A stretch of 64,000 nt of DNA from an uncultured Maritimibacter sp. (GCA_913063035.1 CAJXYS010000001.1:113733-177732), one strand, 5' to 3'. Shown: positions 25,724-34,776, counted from the first letter of the stretch. Translations and numbers: made by a program. Notes: a model not told the origin generated them from the letters alone.

Positions 25724-26730
25724 GCGGCCTCCTCGATGCGGGTGATCTGCCGGGCGACCTCGTCGATGAGCGTGCCGAGATCCTCGCCGCGGGCGCGCGC
25801 GGCAAAGGACAGCGCCATGCGGTGGATCATCACCGGCCGCGCCATCGCGAACACGTCCTCGGGTGTCGGCGCCAGGCGCCCGTCCAGCAGCGCGCGGGCG
25901 CGCACCGTCAGCATCAGCGCCTGCGCGGCACGCGGGCCCGGCCCCCAGCTCACCTGGTCGCGCACGGCCTCCGTGGCTTCGGGCTCGTCGGGGCGGCAGG
26001 CGCGCACGAGGTCGAGGATCAGTTCCACGATCCCCTCGCCCACCGGCATGCGGCGCACGACGGATTGCGCGGCGATCAGCTCGGCGGCGGTGAAGACGGC
26101 CTCCGACTCGGCGTCGTCGGTCCCGGTGGTGGTCAGCAGGATCTCGCGTTCCGTGTCGCGGTCGGGATAGGCCACGTCGACCCGCACGAGGAACCTGTCA
26201 AGCTGGGCTTCGGGCAGTGGATACGTGCCTTCCTGCTCGATGGGATTCTGCGTGGCGAGCACGTGGAAAGGCTTGTCGAGCGCCCGCTCCTCGCCGGCCA
26301 CGGTCACCGCCTTTTCCTGCATCGCCTGCAACAGCGCCGACTGCGTGCGGGGGCTTGCGCGGTTGATCTCGTCGGCCATCAGCAACTGGCAGAAGATCGG
26401 CCCCTCGATAAAGCGGAAGGCGCGGCTGCCATCGGCGGCGGTTTCCAGCACCTCGGAGCCGAGGATGTCCGCCGGCATCAGGTCCGGCGTGAACTGGATG
26501 CGGTTGCCGGCAAGCCCCATGACCGTCGAGAGGGCGTCCACCAGCCGTGTCTTGCCCAGCCCCGGCAGCCCCACGAGCAACGCGTGCCCCCCGCAAAGCA
26601 GGGACGTCAGCGTCAGGTCGACGACCTCCTGCTGGCCGATGATCCGCTTGCCGATACTGCGCCGCGCCTGGGCCAGCTTGCCCCCCAGCGCCTCGATCTC
26701 GTGCAGAAGCTCTTCGTCGGTTTCGGCCAT
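25720..26730 (-). CDS. MoxR family AAA+ ATPase
   Basis: A 336-residue AAA+ ATPase thought to work as a chaperone for VWA-domain partners. Walker A is GLPGLGKT at 54-61, Walker B LLMADEINRASP near 115, sensor 1 ATQNPIEQEGTYPLPEAQLDRF, all classical for MoxR. It is the first gene of the four-gene operon; GGAAAGGGGAG precedes the ATG and a good promoter lies 50-80 bases upstream. Confidence 0.93.
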   Translation of the reverse strand: MAETDEELLHEIEALGGKLAQARRSIGKRIIGQQEVVDLTLTSLLCGGHALLVGLPGLGKTRLVDALSTVMGLAGNRIQFTPDLMPADILGSEVLETAADGSRAFRFIEGPIFCQLLMADEINRASPRTQSALLQAMQEKAVTVAGEERALDKPFHVLATQNPIEQEGTYPLPEAQLDRFLVRVDVAYPDRDTEREILLTTTGTDDAESEAVFTAAELIAAQSVVRRMPVGEGIVELILDLVRACRPDEPEATEAVRDQVSWGPGPRAAQALMLTVRARALLDGRLAPTPEDVFAMARPVMIHRMALSFAARARGEDLGTLIDEVARQITRIEEAA

Positions 26731-26780
26731 GACTCCCCTTTCCGCCGGCGCTATGGTCTGTTGAAAGCGATCCGCCGCCT

Positions 26781-26809
26781 ATTAAATCGAGATAAAGCGG
26801 CACGGACAA
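26781..26809 (-). promoter_or_regulatory. Predicted promoter of the moxR operon
   Basis: On the minus strand, -35 TTGTCC (26809-26804) and -10 TTTAAT (26786-26781) with a 17-base spacer, giving a leader of about 44 bases to the moxR ATG. The -35 overlaps the start region of the divergent DUF1285 gene. Confidence 0.45.
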
Positions 26810-27415
26810 ATGGCAAAATCCGCTATGGGACAAAACATCGTGACCCCCTCGGCCGAAGCCCTCGCCGAAGCCGCCAAGGCGGCATCGGAAAAGGGCCCGC
26901 CCCCGGTGCATCTCTGGAACCCGGCCTTCTGCGGCGACCTGGACATGCGCATCGCCCGCGACGGCACCTGGTTCTACCTCGGCACGCCCATCGGCCGGAA
27001 ACCGCTGGTGAAGCTGTTTTCCTCGATCCTTCGGAAAGACGAAGACGCCTATTTCCTCGTCACCCCGGTCGAGAAGGTGGGAATCACCGTCGAGGACGCC
27101 CCCTTCGTCGCGATCGATTTCGAGGTGGACGGCGATGGCCGCGACCAGAGCCTGACCTTCCTGACCAATGTCGACGACGTGGTGACCGCGGGCCCGGATC
27201 ACCCGATCCGCGTGGCCCGCGACCCCGAAACGGGCGAGCCGTCGCCCTATGTTCTGGTCCGCGCGAACCTCGAGGCGCTGATCGACCGCAAGAGCTTCTA
27301 CCGGCTGGTCGATATCGGAACCCATGAAGAGCGGGACGGCACAGGCTGGTTCGGGGTCTGGTCGGGCGGCGATTTCTTCCCGATCATCCCCTCGGCCGAG
27401 CTGGAGGCCACATGA
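26810..27415 (+). CDS. DUF1285 family protein
   Basis: A 201-residue soluble protein of the DUF1285 family, function unknown. Recognisable family features are PPVHLWNPAFCGDLDMRI, DGTWFYLGTPIGRKPLVKLF, RKDEDAYFLVTPVEKVGI and GVWSGGDFFPI near the C-terminus. Two starts are possible: the ATG at 26810 and one at 26825 (MGQNIV); neither has a strong ribosome site. Divergent from moxR with 79 bases between, and overlapping the next SDR gene by ATGA. DUF1285 genes are commonly found next to the MoxR/DUF58 operon, so a shared role is possible. Confidence 0.82.
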   Translation: MAKSAMGQNIVTPSAEALAEAAKAASEKGPPPVHLWNPAFCGDLDMRIARDGTWFYLGTPIGRKPLVKLFSSILRKDEDAYFLVTPVEKVGITVEDAPFVAIDFEVDGDGRDQSLTFLTNVDDVVTAGPDHPIRVARDPETGEPSPYVLVRANLEALIDRKSFYRLVDIGTHEERDGTGWFGVWSGGDFFPIIPSAELEAT

Positions 27416-28110
27416 CCGCGCCGCTGGCCGTCATCATCGGCGTCGGCGACGGGCTGTCCGCGGCGCTGGCCCGCCAGCTGTCCGGCCAAGGCTACCGCCT
27501 TGTTCTGGCCGCGCGCAACGTCGACAAGCTGGGCCCACTCGCCGCGCAGACCGGCGCCGGGACCACGGCGCTCGACGCGCGGGACCCGGCGGCGGTGGCC
27601 ACGCTCTTCGACGGGCTCGACGCCGCGCCCCGCGTGGTGATCTACAACCCGTCGGCACGCGTGCGCGGACCTGTCGCCGATCTCGACCCCGAGGCGGTGC
27701 GCAAGGCCGTGGAGGTCACGGCGATCGGCGCCTTCCTGACGGGCCAGGCGGCCGCACGCCGGATGCTGGCGGCCGAGCCACAGGCGGGGGTGCGGGGAAC
27801 GATCCTGTTCACCGGGGCCTCGGCGGGGGTGAAGGGATTCCCGCACTCCGCGCCCTTTGCCATGGGCAAGTTCGCCCAGCGCGGGCTGGCGGAATCGATG
27901 GCGCGCGAACTGCACCCGCAGGGCATCCATGTCGCCTGGGTCAATATCGACGGGGCGATCCGCAATCCCGGCCGGACCGAGCCCGCGGATGCCCCGGACA
28001 GCATGCTCGATCCCGAGGCGATCGCGGCGGCCTATCTTCAGCTGATCGACCAGGACCGTTCCGCCTGGTCGTCGGAGCTGACGCTGCGCCCCTGGGTGGA
28101 ACGCTTCTGA
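27412..28110 (+). CDS. Atypical SDR-fold protein lacking the catalytic Tyr
   Basis: A 232-residue Rossmann-fold protein of the SDR superfamily. The cofactor loop is GVGDGLS (10-16) rather than TGxxxGxG, and the NNAG motif is replaced by YNPSAR. Ser137 (TGAS) and Lys153 are present, but the Tyr of YxxxK is Phe149 (FAMGK), so a normal SDR reaction is doubtful. A group of bacterial SDRs shares this FAxGK form, so the change may be ancestral rather than damage. Overlaps the DUF1285 stop by ATGA, which implies co-translation. Confidence 0.78.
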   Translation: MTAPLAVIIGVGDGLSAALARQLSGQGYRLVLAARNVDKLGPLAAQTGAGTTALDARDPAAVATLFDGLDAAPRVVIYNPSARVRGPVADLDPEAVRKAVEVTAIGAFLTGQAAARRMLAAEPQAGVRGTILFTGASAGVKGFPHSAPFAMGKFAQRGLAESMARELHPQGIHVAWVNIDGAIRNPGRTEPADAPDSMLDPEAIAAAYLQLIDQDRSAWSSELTLRPWVERF

Positions 28111-28200
28111 CGCCGTACCGCGCCGGTTGACACAGATCATGGCCGCAGCGCGCCGCGGTGTGCCAGGGTCGGCGCGCCAGATCGACCAAGGAGACCCGGG

Positions 28201-29196
28201 ATGTCCGACGACACCAGACCCGGCGCGGGCTTCCACGACGTCGCGCGCGCCCTGATCGCCGAAGCGACCAAGGCCCCGTCCAGCCACAACTCCCAGCCCT
28301 GGCGATTCCGCATCCATGACCATCATATCGACGTGCTCGCCGACTGGCAGCGCAGCCTGCCGGTGGTCGACCCGGAAGGCCGCGAACTGATCATCAGCTG
28401 CGGCGCGGTCACCGGCGCGCTGGAGGTCACGGCGCGCGCCCGCGGGTTCACGCCCGAGACCGAGGTCTTTCCCCTGCCCCATGATTTCGACGTGCTGGCG
28501 CGTGTCCGGCTAGGCACGCGCGGCAAGGCGGCGCCGGACGACGCCGCCTGCGCGGACGCGCTGGCGACGCGGCGGACGAACCGCGCGGCCTTCGCCGGCG
28601 ATCCGCCCGACGACGCGCTCTGGGACGACCTGGCCGCGGCGGCGGCGGCCCATGACGTGATGCTCGTCGCGGCCCGCGAAGACACCCGCGAGACGATTGC
28701 CGATCTCGTGGCCGAGGGCGACAAGGAACAGCTTGCCGACGCCGCTTTCCGGGCCGAACTGGCCTGTTGGGTGCATTCCACGACGCTTGGCAGCCATGAC
28801 GGGATGTCGGCCGCGGCCTTCGGCATGCCGGACATCCTGGCGCCGGCGGCGCGGCTGGCCATCCGCACCTTCGACATGGGGGACGGGATCGCGGCGGACG
28901 ACGCCAGGAAAATCATGCAGGGCTCTCCGCTGCTGGCCGCGCTGGCCACGCAGGGCGACGGCAAACCGGCCTGGCTGGCAACCGGGCGGGCCCTTATGGA
29001 TGTGCTGCTCCGGCTCGAACGGGCCGGCCTCGCCGCCGCTTATCTCAACCAGCCGATCGAGGTGGCGTCCCTGCGCCCGAAACTCGGCGCCGCGCTCGGC
29101 CTGTCCGGGTCTCCGCAGCTCTTGCTGCGGATCGGCCAGCCAAGCCTGCCGGCACCCGCCTCCGTCCGCCGGCCGGTGGAGGACGTGCTGGCCTGA
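28201..29196 (+). CDS. Nitroreductase-like flavoprotein (Acg family)
   Basis: A 331-residue protein of the nitroreductase superfamily, Acg-like branch, in which two nitroreductase halves are fused and FMN binding is often altered. Visible features are the N-terminal EATKAPSSHNSQPWRF (the family's flavin-side motif), RRTNRAAF in the middle and GLAAAYLNQPIEV then GSPQLLLRIGQPS near the end. It may reduce nitro compounds or quinones, or sequester FMN as proposed for mycobacterial Acg. GGAG lies before the ATG. Stands alone, convergent with the metal exporter three bases away. Confidence 0.78.
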   Translation: MSDDTRPGAGFHDVARALIAEATKAPSSHNSQPWRFRIHDHHIDVLADWQRSLPVVDPEGRELIISCGAVTGALEVTARARGFTPETEVFPLPHDFDVLARVRLGTRGKAAPDDAACADALATRRTNRAAFAGDPPDDALWDDLAAAAAAHDVMLVAAREDTRETIADLVAEGDKEQLADAAFRAELACWVHSTTLGSHDGMSAAAFGMPDILAPAARLAIRTFDMGDGIAADDARKIMQGSPLLAALATQGDGKPAWLATGRALMDVLLRLERAGLAAAYLNQPIEVASLRPKLGAALGLSGSPQLLLRIGQPSLPAPASVRRPVEDVLA

Positions 29197-29199
29197 ACG

Positions 29200-30117
29200 T
29201 CAGGACCCGTCGCCGATCCGGCTCGGATGCGGGCAGCCGTTGCCCGCGGTCTCGATATCGAGCGTTACGTGTCCGATCCCGTGCGCCTCGGCGAGGCGCG
29301 CCTTGACCCGGTTCTTGATCTCGGCCGCCGCGGGCCAGTCGGACTCCGAGACGACCATATGCGCCTCGAGCGACACGCGGCGTTCGCTCATCTGCCAGAG
29401 ATGCAGGTGATGGACGCCCTCCACGCCCGGCACGGCCTCCATCGTGGCAATGACCTCAGCCGCGGCAATGCCGGGAGGGCTGCCCAGCATAAGGATCCGG
29501 ATGACCGGCCCGATCTCGGCGATGGCCATCCACAGGATGTAACCCGCGATCCCCAGGGTCACCAGCGGGTCCACGAGCCGCCAGTCATAAAGCAGGATCA
29601 GCGTGCCCGCGACGATCACCGCGACCGAGCCCAGCGCATCCGCCAGGTTGTGCAGGAAAGCCGCCCGGATGTTCACGCTTTCCTGCGAGAGCCGGTAGGT
29701 CAGGAGCGCGGTCACCAGGTCGACGACCAGCGCGACCCCGGCCACCGCCACCACGATCCAGCCCTCGACGCCCGGCGGATCGATCAGCCGCAGCACGGCC
29801 TCGTAGACGAGGTAGAGCCCGATCACCACGAGCGTCGTGTAGTTGATGAGCGCGGCCACCAGCTCGGCCCGGCCATAGCCGAAGGTCATCACCGCGTCCG
29901 ACGGGCGCCGGGCGATGCGCCGCGCGAAGAAGGCGATGCCGAGCGAGATCGCGTCGGACAGGTTGTGGACCGCATCGGCGATCAGCGCAACGGAGCCGGA
30001 AACAAGCCCGCCCGCGATCTGCGTCACCGTCAGGAAAAGGTTGACCCCCACGGCCAGCGCCACGCGCGCGTCGCCGGCGTCCGGGTCGACGTGATGATGG
30101 TGGTGATGCCCGCCCAT
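29200..30117 (-). CDS. Cation diffusion facilitator, metal efflux
   Basis: A CzcD-type CDF antiporter of 305 residues that exports divalent cations such as Zn2+ across the inner membrane. The N-terminus has a run of six His (residues 4-9) as a metal-binding tail. Six helices follow, with the paired metal-site motifs ALIADAVHNLSDA in helix 2 and FLHNLADALGSV in helix 5, i.e. HD pairs of the Zn type. The C-terminal cytoplasmic domain has the ferredoxin-like fold with VHHLHLWQMS. Downstream of uspA and arsM on the same strand, 41 bases after usp; probably a small stress or metal-resistance cluster. Confidence 0.92.
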   Translation of the reverse strand: MGGHHHHHHVDPDAGDARVALAVGVNLFLTVTQIAGGLVSGSVALIADAVHNLSDAISLGIAFFARRIARRPSDAVMTFGYGRAELVAALINYTTLVVIGLYLVYEAVLRLIDPPGVEGWIVVAVAGVALVVDLVTALLTYRLSQESVNIRAAFLHNLADALGSVAVIVAGTLILLYDWRLVDPLVTLGIAGYILWMAIAEIGPVIRILMLGSPPGIAAAEVIATMEAVPGVEGVHHLHLWQMSERRVSLEAHMVVSESDWPAAAEIKNRVKARLAEAHGIGHVTLDIETAGNGCPHPSRIGDGS

Positions 30118-30158
30118 GGCCGAGACCTAGCCGCCCGTCCCGAACGGATCAAGCGCGC

Positions 30159-30569
30159 TCAGCGCACCACGTAGACCGCGCAATCGGCATGGGTGACGAC
30201 ATGGCTGGCCGTCGTGCCGAGCAGGTAGTCGCGCACCCGCGGGTTCGCGGCCTCCATCACCACGAGGTCGACCTTGTCCTGGTCGGCCATCTTCACGATC
30301 TGGCGGTGGGCCGCACCGATCAGCACCTGTGTGCGCACCTTCACATCGCCCGGCGGGAAGGCCTCGAGGAATTCCTGCAGCTTCTCGCCCCAATATTTGC
30401 GCGAATCGTAGATGTTCAGGTTGCGCTCCATCTCGGGCGCGACGGTGACGACCAACAGTTCGGCGCCGTGCCACCTGGCCAGTTGCAACGCCGTCTCGTA
30501 GGCCTTGCTGGCATGGGCCGCGTGGCGCAGGTTGACGGGGCAGAGAATGGTGCGGATATCGCTCGGCAT
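30159..30569 (-). CDS. Universal stress protein, UspA family
   Basis: A 136-residue single-domain Usp with an alpha/beta nucleotide-binding fold. It opens with IRTILCPVNLRHAAHASKAY, has LVVMEAANPRVRDYLLGTTA and closes with ADCAVYVVR; the ATP-binding signature G-2x-G-9x-G is not fully kept (GTTASHVV), so ATP binding is uncertain. I chose the ATG at 30569, with AAGGAG upstream; a longer frame from 30614 adds only basic low-complexity residues. Lies between arsM and the CDF exporter on the same strand. Confidence 0.83.
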   Translation of the reverse strand: MPSDIRTILCPVNLRHAAHASKAYETALQLARWHGAELLVVTVAPEMERNLNIYDSRKYWGEKLQEFLEAFPPGDVKVRTQVLIGAAHRQIVKMADQDKVDLVVMEAANPRVRDYLLGTTASHVVTHADCAVYVVR

Positions 30570-30652
30570 GGCGCGGCCTCTCCTTGCTGCGGCCGATGCC
30601 TTTCTCCGGGGCACCCGCCGGCGTGCGGGCCACCCTACACGACGTCACGGGC

Positions 30653-31504
30653 TCAGGCCACCGTCGCCACCTCCCCGCCCCCGCGCCGGGCATGAAGCTT
30701 GATGCTGCGGACCTTGCCGGACATCTCGGCGGCGATCCGGTCCAGCATGTCGTCGCGCGTCACGCCGAGCCGCGCTGCCAGGGAGTCGATCGCGACGGGC
30801 AGTTCGCCCGCGACCAGGGCCCGGACCTCGGTCGCACCGTAGGTCATGCGATCGAGGACATGGACATCGTCGAGACCGGCGGCCTCGGCAAGGGCCAGAT
30901 AGTCGCGTTCCGCGACCGCCCCGGCGATACAGGCGGCATAGAGATCGCGGTGCGCCGCGATCCAGTCCGGCAGGGTCTCCGCCACCAGGTCGGAAACCAG
31001 GATCCGGCCGCCGGGCTTGAGCACCCGCGCGATCTCGGCAAAGGCCGCGGGTTTGTCCATCGACAGGTTGATCACGCAGTTGGAGATGATCCAGTCGACG
31101 CTTTCGTCGGGCAGCGGCAGCGCCTCGATCAGGCCTTCCATGACCTCCACCTGTCCGGCCCCCGCCCGCGCGGCATTCTCCCGCGCGCGGCGCACCATGT
31201 CGGGGTTGGCATCGAGGCCGATCACCCGCCCCGCGGGTCCCACCCGTTCCGCGGCGAGCAGAAGATCGAGCCCGGCGCCGCAGCCCAGGTCCAGCACGGT
31301 CGCACCGGTTTCCACCGCGGCGAAGGCCAGCGGATCGCCACATCCGAAGCTGGTCGCCACGAGCCCGTCGGGAAGGGCGGCCAGCGCGGCCGGGTCGTAG
31401 TCCGGCGCCAGGAGGGGCGTCTCTCCGGCCGCGGCAGGCGCCGCCAGCCGGTCGCCGTAGAACGCGTCGATCCCGGCCCGCGGCTCATGCTTGTTTCCGG
31501 TCAT
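30653..31504 (-). CDS. arsM: Arsenite S-adenosylmethionine methyltransferase
   Basis: Predicted to methylate arsenite using SAM, forming methylated arsenicals. The 283 residues have a class I methyltransferase core (VLDLGCGAGLDLLLAAERV near 70-88, LDANPDM) and the three cysteines that bind As(III) in ArsM: in SFGCGDP, SNCVINLSMDKPA and YAACIAGA. The block NCVINLS followed by FAEIARVLKPGGRILVSD is typical of ArsM. No ribosome site is seen before the ATG. A weak promoter (TTGACC-N17-CATGCT, 31539-31511) would start the mRNA at or next to the ATG, so it may be leaderless. No arsR-ars operon is adjacent. Confidence 0.85.
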   Translation of the reverse strand: MTGNKHEPRAGIDAFYGDRLAAPAAAGETPLLAPDYDPAALAALPDGLVATSFGCGDPLAFAAVETGATVLDLGCGAGLDLLLAAERVGPAGRVIGLDANPDMVRRARENAARAGAGQVEVMEGLIEALPLPDESVDWIISNCVINLSMDKPAAFAEIARVLKPGGRILVSDLVAETLPDWIAAHRDLYAACIAGAVAERDYLALAEAAGLDDVHVLDRMTYGATEVRALVAGELPVAIDSLAARLGVTRDDMLDRIAAEMSGKVRSIKLHARRGGGEVATVA

Positions 31505-31574
31505 CGGAAAAGCATGAGCCGCGCATGTCAGGGGGTCAATTCACCTGAAAAGGGGAATCCACGGCACCCGGCGC

Positions 31575-34385
31575 CTAATGCGCCTCGGCCCAGTTCCTGC
31601 CCTGTCCGGCATCCACCGTCAGCGGCACCGACAGTTTCACCACCGGCTCGGCGGCGTGCTCCATGACCTCGCGCACTACGGCGACGGTCCGGTCCACCGC
31701 GTCCTCGTCCACCTCGAAGATCAGTTCGTCATGGACCTGCAGCAGCATGCGCGCGGGCAGCGCCGCGATCGCGCCGGGCATGCGGATCATCGCGCGGCGG
31801 ATCACGTCGGCCGCCGTACCCTGGATCGGCGCATTGATCGCCGCACGGCGCGCGAAGCCCGCTGCCGGCCCCTTGGCCGAGATCTCGGGCGTGTGGATCT
31901 TGCGGCCGAACAGGGTGCGGACGAACCCGTGCTCCTTGGCGAAGGCGACGGTGTCGTCCATGTAGTCCTTGATGCCCGGGAAACGCTCGAAATAGGTGTC
32001 GATGAAGCTCTTGGCCTCGTCGCGCGGGATGCGCAGGTTCCGCGACAGCCCGAAGGCCGAGATGCCGTAGATCACCCCGAAATTGATCGCCTTGGCCTGC
32101 CGGCGCACGGACGCGTCCATGCCCTCGACCGGGACGCCGAACATCTCGGACGCGGTCATCGCGTGGATGTCCTGGTCGTCGCGGAAGGCGGCCTTCATCG
32201 TCGCGAGATCGGCGATATGGGCCAGGATGCGCAGCTCGATCTGGCTGTAGTCGAGGCTGACCAGCAGCTTGCCCGTCTCGGCGACGAAGGCCTCGCGGAT
32301 GCGGCGGCCTTCGTCGCTGCGAACGGGAATGTTCTGCAGGTTCGGATCGGTCGAGGCGAGACGCCCCGTATTGGCGCCCGCGATCATGTAGGAGGTGTGG
32401 ACGCGCCCGGTCTCGGGGTTGATGTGATCCTGAAGCGCGTCGGTATAGGTCGATTTCAGCTTGGAGAGCTGGCGCCAGTCCAGAACCCGCGCCGGCAGGT
32501 CGTGGCCCTCGGCGGCGAGGTCTTCCAGCACGTCCGCCCCGGTGCCGTAGGCGCCGGTCTTGCCGCGCTTGCCGCCTTCGAGCGCCATCTTGTCGAAGAG
32601 GATCTCGCCCAGCTGCTTGGGCGAGCCGACGTTGAAGCGCTCGCCGGCCAGGTCGTGGATCTCGGCCTCCAGCCCCGCCATCTTCTGGCTGAAGGCGTTC
32701 GACATGCGGCTCAGCGTGTCGCGGTCGACCTTGATCCCGGCGATCTCCATGTCGGCCAGCACCGGCACCATGGGCCGTTCCAGCGTTTCGTAGACCGTCG
32801 TGACCTGGCGCTGGTGGAGCTGCGGCTTGAACAGCCGCCAGAGGCGCAGGGTGATGTCGGCATCCTCGGCGGCGTAGTGCGCGGCCTTGTCGATGGCCAC
32901 GCGGTCGAAGGTGATCTGGCTCTTGCCGCTGCCGATCAGCTCCTTGATGGGGATCGGATTGTGGCCGAGGTACCGCTCGGACAGGGCGTCCATGCCATGG
33001 CCGTGCAACCCGGCGTTCATGGCATAGGACATCAGCATGGTGTCGGCGATGGGGGTGATGCGGATGCCGTGGCGGGCCAGCACCTTGGCGTCGTATTTCA
33101 TGTTCTGACCGATCTTGAGGATCGCGTCGTCCTCGAAGATCGGGCCAAGCGCGGCCAGAACCTCCGGCAGCGGCAGTTGCCCCTCGGCCAGGTCCTCCGA
33201 GCCGAAGAGCCCTTCGCCGCCATCGGTGGCCCGGTGGCCGACGGGGATGTAACAGGCGCGCCCCGGTTCGACCGCGAGAGAGAGGCCGACCAGTTCGGCA
33301 CGCATCTCGTTCAGGCTGGTGGTCTCTGTGTCCACCGCGACATGGCCGTGCTGGTGGATCGCCGCGACCCAGCGCGCCAGCCCCTCGGCATCGCGCACGG
33401 TCTCGTAGACCGCTTCCTCGAACGGGGCGAGCGGCGCCTTGTCTTCCTGCGGCTCCGCCCCCGCCGGGTCGGTATCCGTGATCGCCGGCGGCTCGACGCC
33501 AAGCTTCTCTGCCACGCGCTTGGTGAGGGTCCGGAATTCCATCTGGCCGAGGAACTCCATCAGGGTATCGGGGTCGGGATCCCTGACCTCGAGGTCTTCG
33601 AGCGCGACGTCGAGCGGGGTCCGGTCGTCGAGCTTCACCAGTTCACGGCTGATGCGGATCTGTTCGGCGAAGTCCAGCAGGGTCTGGCGGCGCTTGGGCT
33701 GCTTGATCTCGCCCGCGCGGTCCAGCAGCGTGTCGAGATCCCCGAATTCGTTGATCAGCAGGGCCGCGGTCTTCACCCCGATGCCCGGCGCGCCCGGCAC
33801 GTTATCCACCGAGTCGCCCGCCAGCGCCTGCACGTCGACCACGCGGTCCGGGCCGACGCCGAACTTTTCCTCGACCTGCTCGGTATCGATCACGCGCGAC
33901 TTCATCGGGTCCAGCATCGTCACGCCGCCGCCCACCAGCTGCATCAGGTCCTTGTCGGAAGACAGGATCGTGACCCGCCCGCCGGCCTCGCGCGCCGCGC
34001 GGGCGAGCGTGGCGATAATGTCGTCGGCCTCGAAGCCCGCGACCTCGAGGCAGGCGATGTTGAAGGCTCGCGTCGCCTCGCGGGTCAGCGGGATCTGCGG
34101 GCGCAGATCCTCGGGCATTTCCGGGCGGTTGGCCTTGTACTGCTCGAAGATCTCGTTGCGGAAGGTCTCTCCGGAATGATCGAAGATCACCGCCGCATGG
34201 GTGGGTGCGTCCGGGCCGGCGCTGTCCTCGATATACTTGAAGACCATGTTGCAGAACCCCGCCACGGCGCCGATGGGCAGCCCGTCGGACTTGCGCGTCA
34301 GGGGCGGCAAGGCGTGGTAGGCCCGGAAGATGAAGGTCGAGCCGTCGATCAGATGTAGATGATGGCCCTTGCCGAAGCTGCCCAT
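31575..34385 (-). CDS. polA: DNA polymerase I
   Basis: Replication and repair polymerase, 936 residues, with all three domains. The N-terminal 5'-nuclease has FIFRAYHALPPL and GDSVDNVPGAPGIGVKTA. The proofreading domain keeps its acidic residues (VAVDTETTSLNEM), so 3'-5' exonuclease activity is expected, and ends with the exo-type YAAEDADITLRL. The polymerase domain shows motif A DYSQIELRILAHI, motif B RRQAKAINFGVIYG and motif C QVHDELIFEV. A long reading frame on the opposite strand (31578-34358) is a GC-rich shadow. Single gene, ahead of arsM on the same strand. Confidence 0.97.
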   Translation of the reverse strand: MGSFGKGHHLHLIDGSTFIFRAYHALPPLTRKSDGLPIGAVAGFCNMVFKYIEDSAGPDAPTHAAVIFDHSGETFRNEIFEQYKANRPEMPEDLRPQIPLTREATRAFNIACLEVAGFEADDIIATLARAAREAGGRVTILSSDKDLMQLVGGGVTMLDPMKSRVIDTEQVEEKFGVGPDRVVDVQALAGDSVDNVPGAPGIGVKTAALLINEFGDLDTLLDRAGEIKQPKRRQTLLDFAEQIRISRELVKLDDRTPLDVALEDLEVRDPDPDTLMEFLGQMEFRTLTKRVAEKLGVEPPAITDTDPAGAEPQEDKAPLAPFEEAVYETVRDAEGLARWVAAIHQHGHVAVDTETTSLNEMRAELVGLSLAVEPGRACYIPVGHRATDGGEGLFGSEDLAEGQLPLPEVLAALGPIFEDDAILKIGQNMKYDAKVLARHGIRITPIADTMLMSYAMNAGLHGHGMDALSERYLGHNPIPIKELIGSGKSQITFDRVAIDKAAHYAAEDADITLRLWRLFKPQLHQRQVTTVYETLERPMVPVLADMEIAGIKVDRDTLSRMSNAFSQKMAGLEAEIHDLAGERFNVGSPKQLGEILFDKMALEGGKRGKTGAYGTGADVLEDLAAEGHDLPARVLDWRQLSKLKSTYTDALQDHINPETGRVHTSYMIAGANTGRLASTDPNLQNIPVRSDEGRRIREAFVAETGKLLVSLDYSQIELRILAHIADLATMKAAFRDDQDIHAMTASEMFGVPVEGMDASVRRQAKAINFGVIYGISAFGLSRNLRIPRDEAKSFIDTYFERFPGIKDYMDDTVAFAKEHGFVRTLFGRKIHTPEISAKGPAAGFARRAAINAPIQGTAADVIRRAMIRMPGAIAALPARMLLQVHDELIFEVDEDAVDRTVAVVREVMEHAAEPVVKLSVPLTVDAGQGRNWAEAH

Positions 34386-34476
34386 CGCGCTCTCCCGTCA
34401 TATGGGCGCCGTCGGTCCGCCGCCCGCCCTGGGACGGCCAGCCGCGTCGCGACGCGGTCTGCGGATCCGGGGCGGC

Positions 34477-34668
34477 TCAGCCCTGGGACCCGGTGTCCGC
34501 CGGGCCGCCCTTGAGGATGAATTTCTTGTCGCAGTAGCCGCACTCGACATAGCCCGTATCCTCGGGGATCGAGTACCAGACGCGCGGGTGGCCCTGCGCG
34601 CCGCCGCCGCCGTCGCAGGCAACGCGGGTCTTGGTGACGACCTCGGTTTCGGGTGCGTCGAGAGGCAT
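34477..34668 (-). CDS. Zinc-finger protein, CHCC type (NDUFS6-like)
   Basis: A 63-residue protein with the CHCC zinc finger also present in the complex I subunit NDUFS6: Cys18, His27 (GHPRVWYSIP), then Cys43 and Cys46 (ECGYCDKKFIL). Alphaproteobacterial homologues are small and stand alone like this one; a part in complex I assembly is possible from the mitochondrial parallel but is not shown here. The ATG at 34668 follows a weak purine run. Between polA and a divergent ABC ATPase. A 16-base perfect palindrome (34442-34457) just after the stop may be its 3' hairpin. Confidence 0.8.
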   Translation of the reverse strand: MPLDAPETEVVTKTRVACDGGGGAQGHPRVWYSIPEDTGYVECGYCDKKFILKGGPADTGSQG

Positions 34669-34776
34669 GGTCTGGCTCCGCTTCGTTCTGGTGTGCGATT
34701 GACCCTTGTTTGCACCGCATGATAGCGATCCGCAAGGCGCGGACAAGGCCGGACCGCGCAAGGTTCGGGGAGCGCC

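Noticed and set aside
30085..30117. Six His at the N-terminus of the CDF protein as an affinity tag or vector sequence
   Set aside because: Native CDF exporters often carry His-rich tails; there is no vector-like sequence around it.
31578..34358. A 926-codon open frame opposite polA
   Set aside because: It mirrors the polA frame in GC-rich DNA, is rich in Arg/Gly/His/Asp without any family match, and has no ribosome site.
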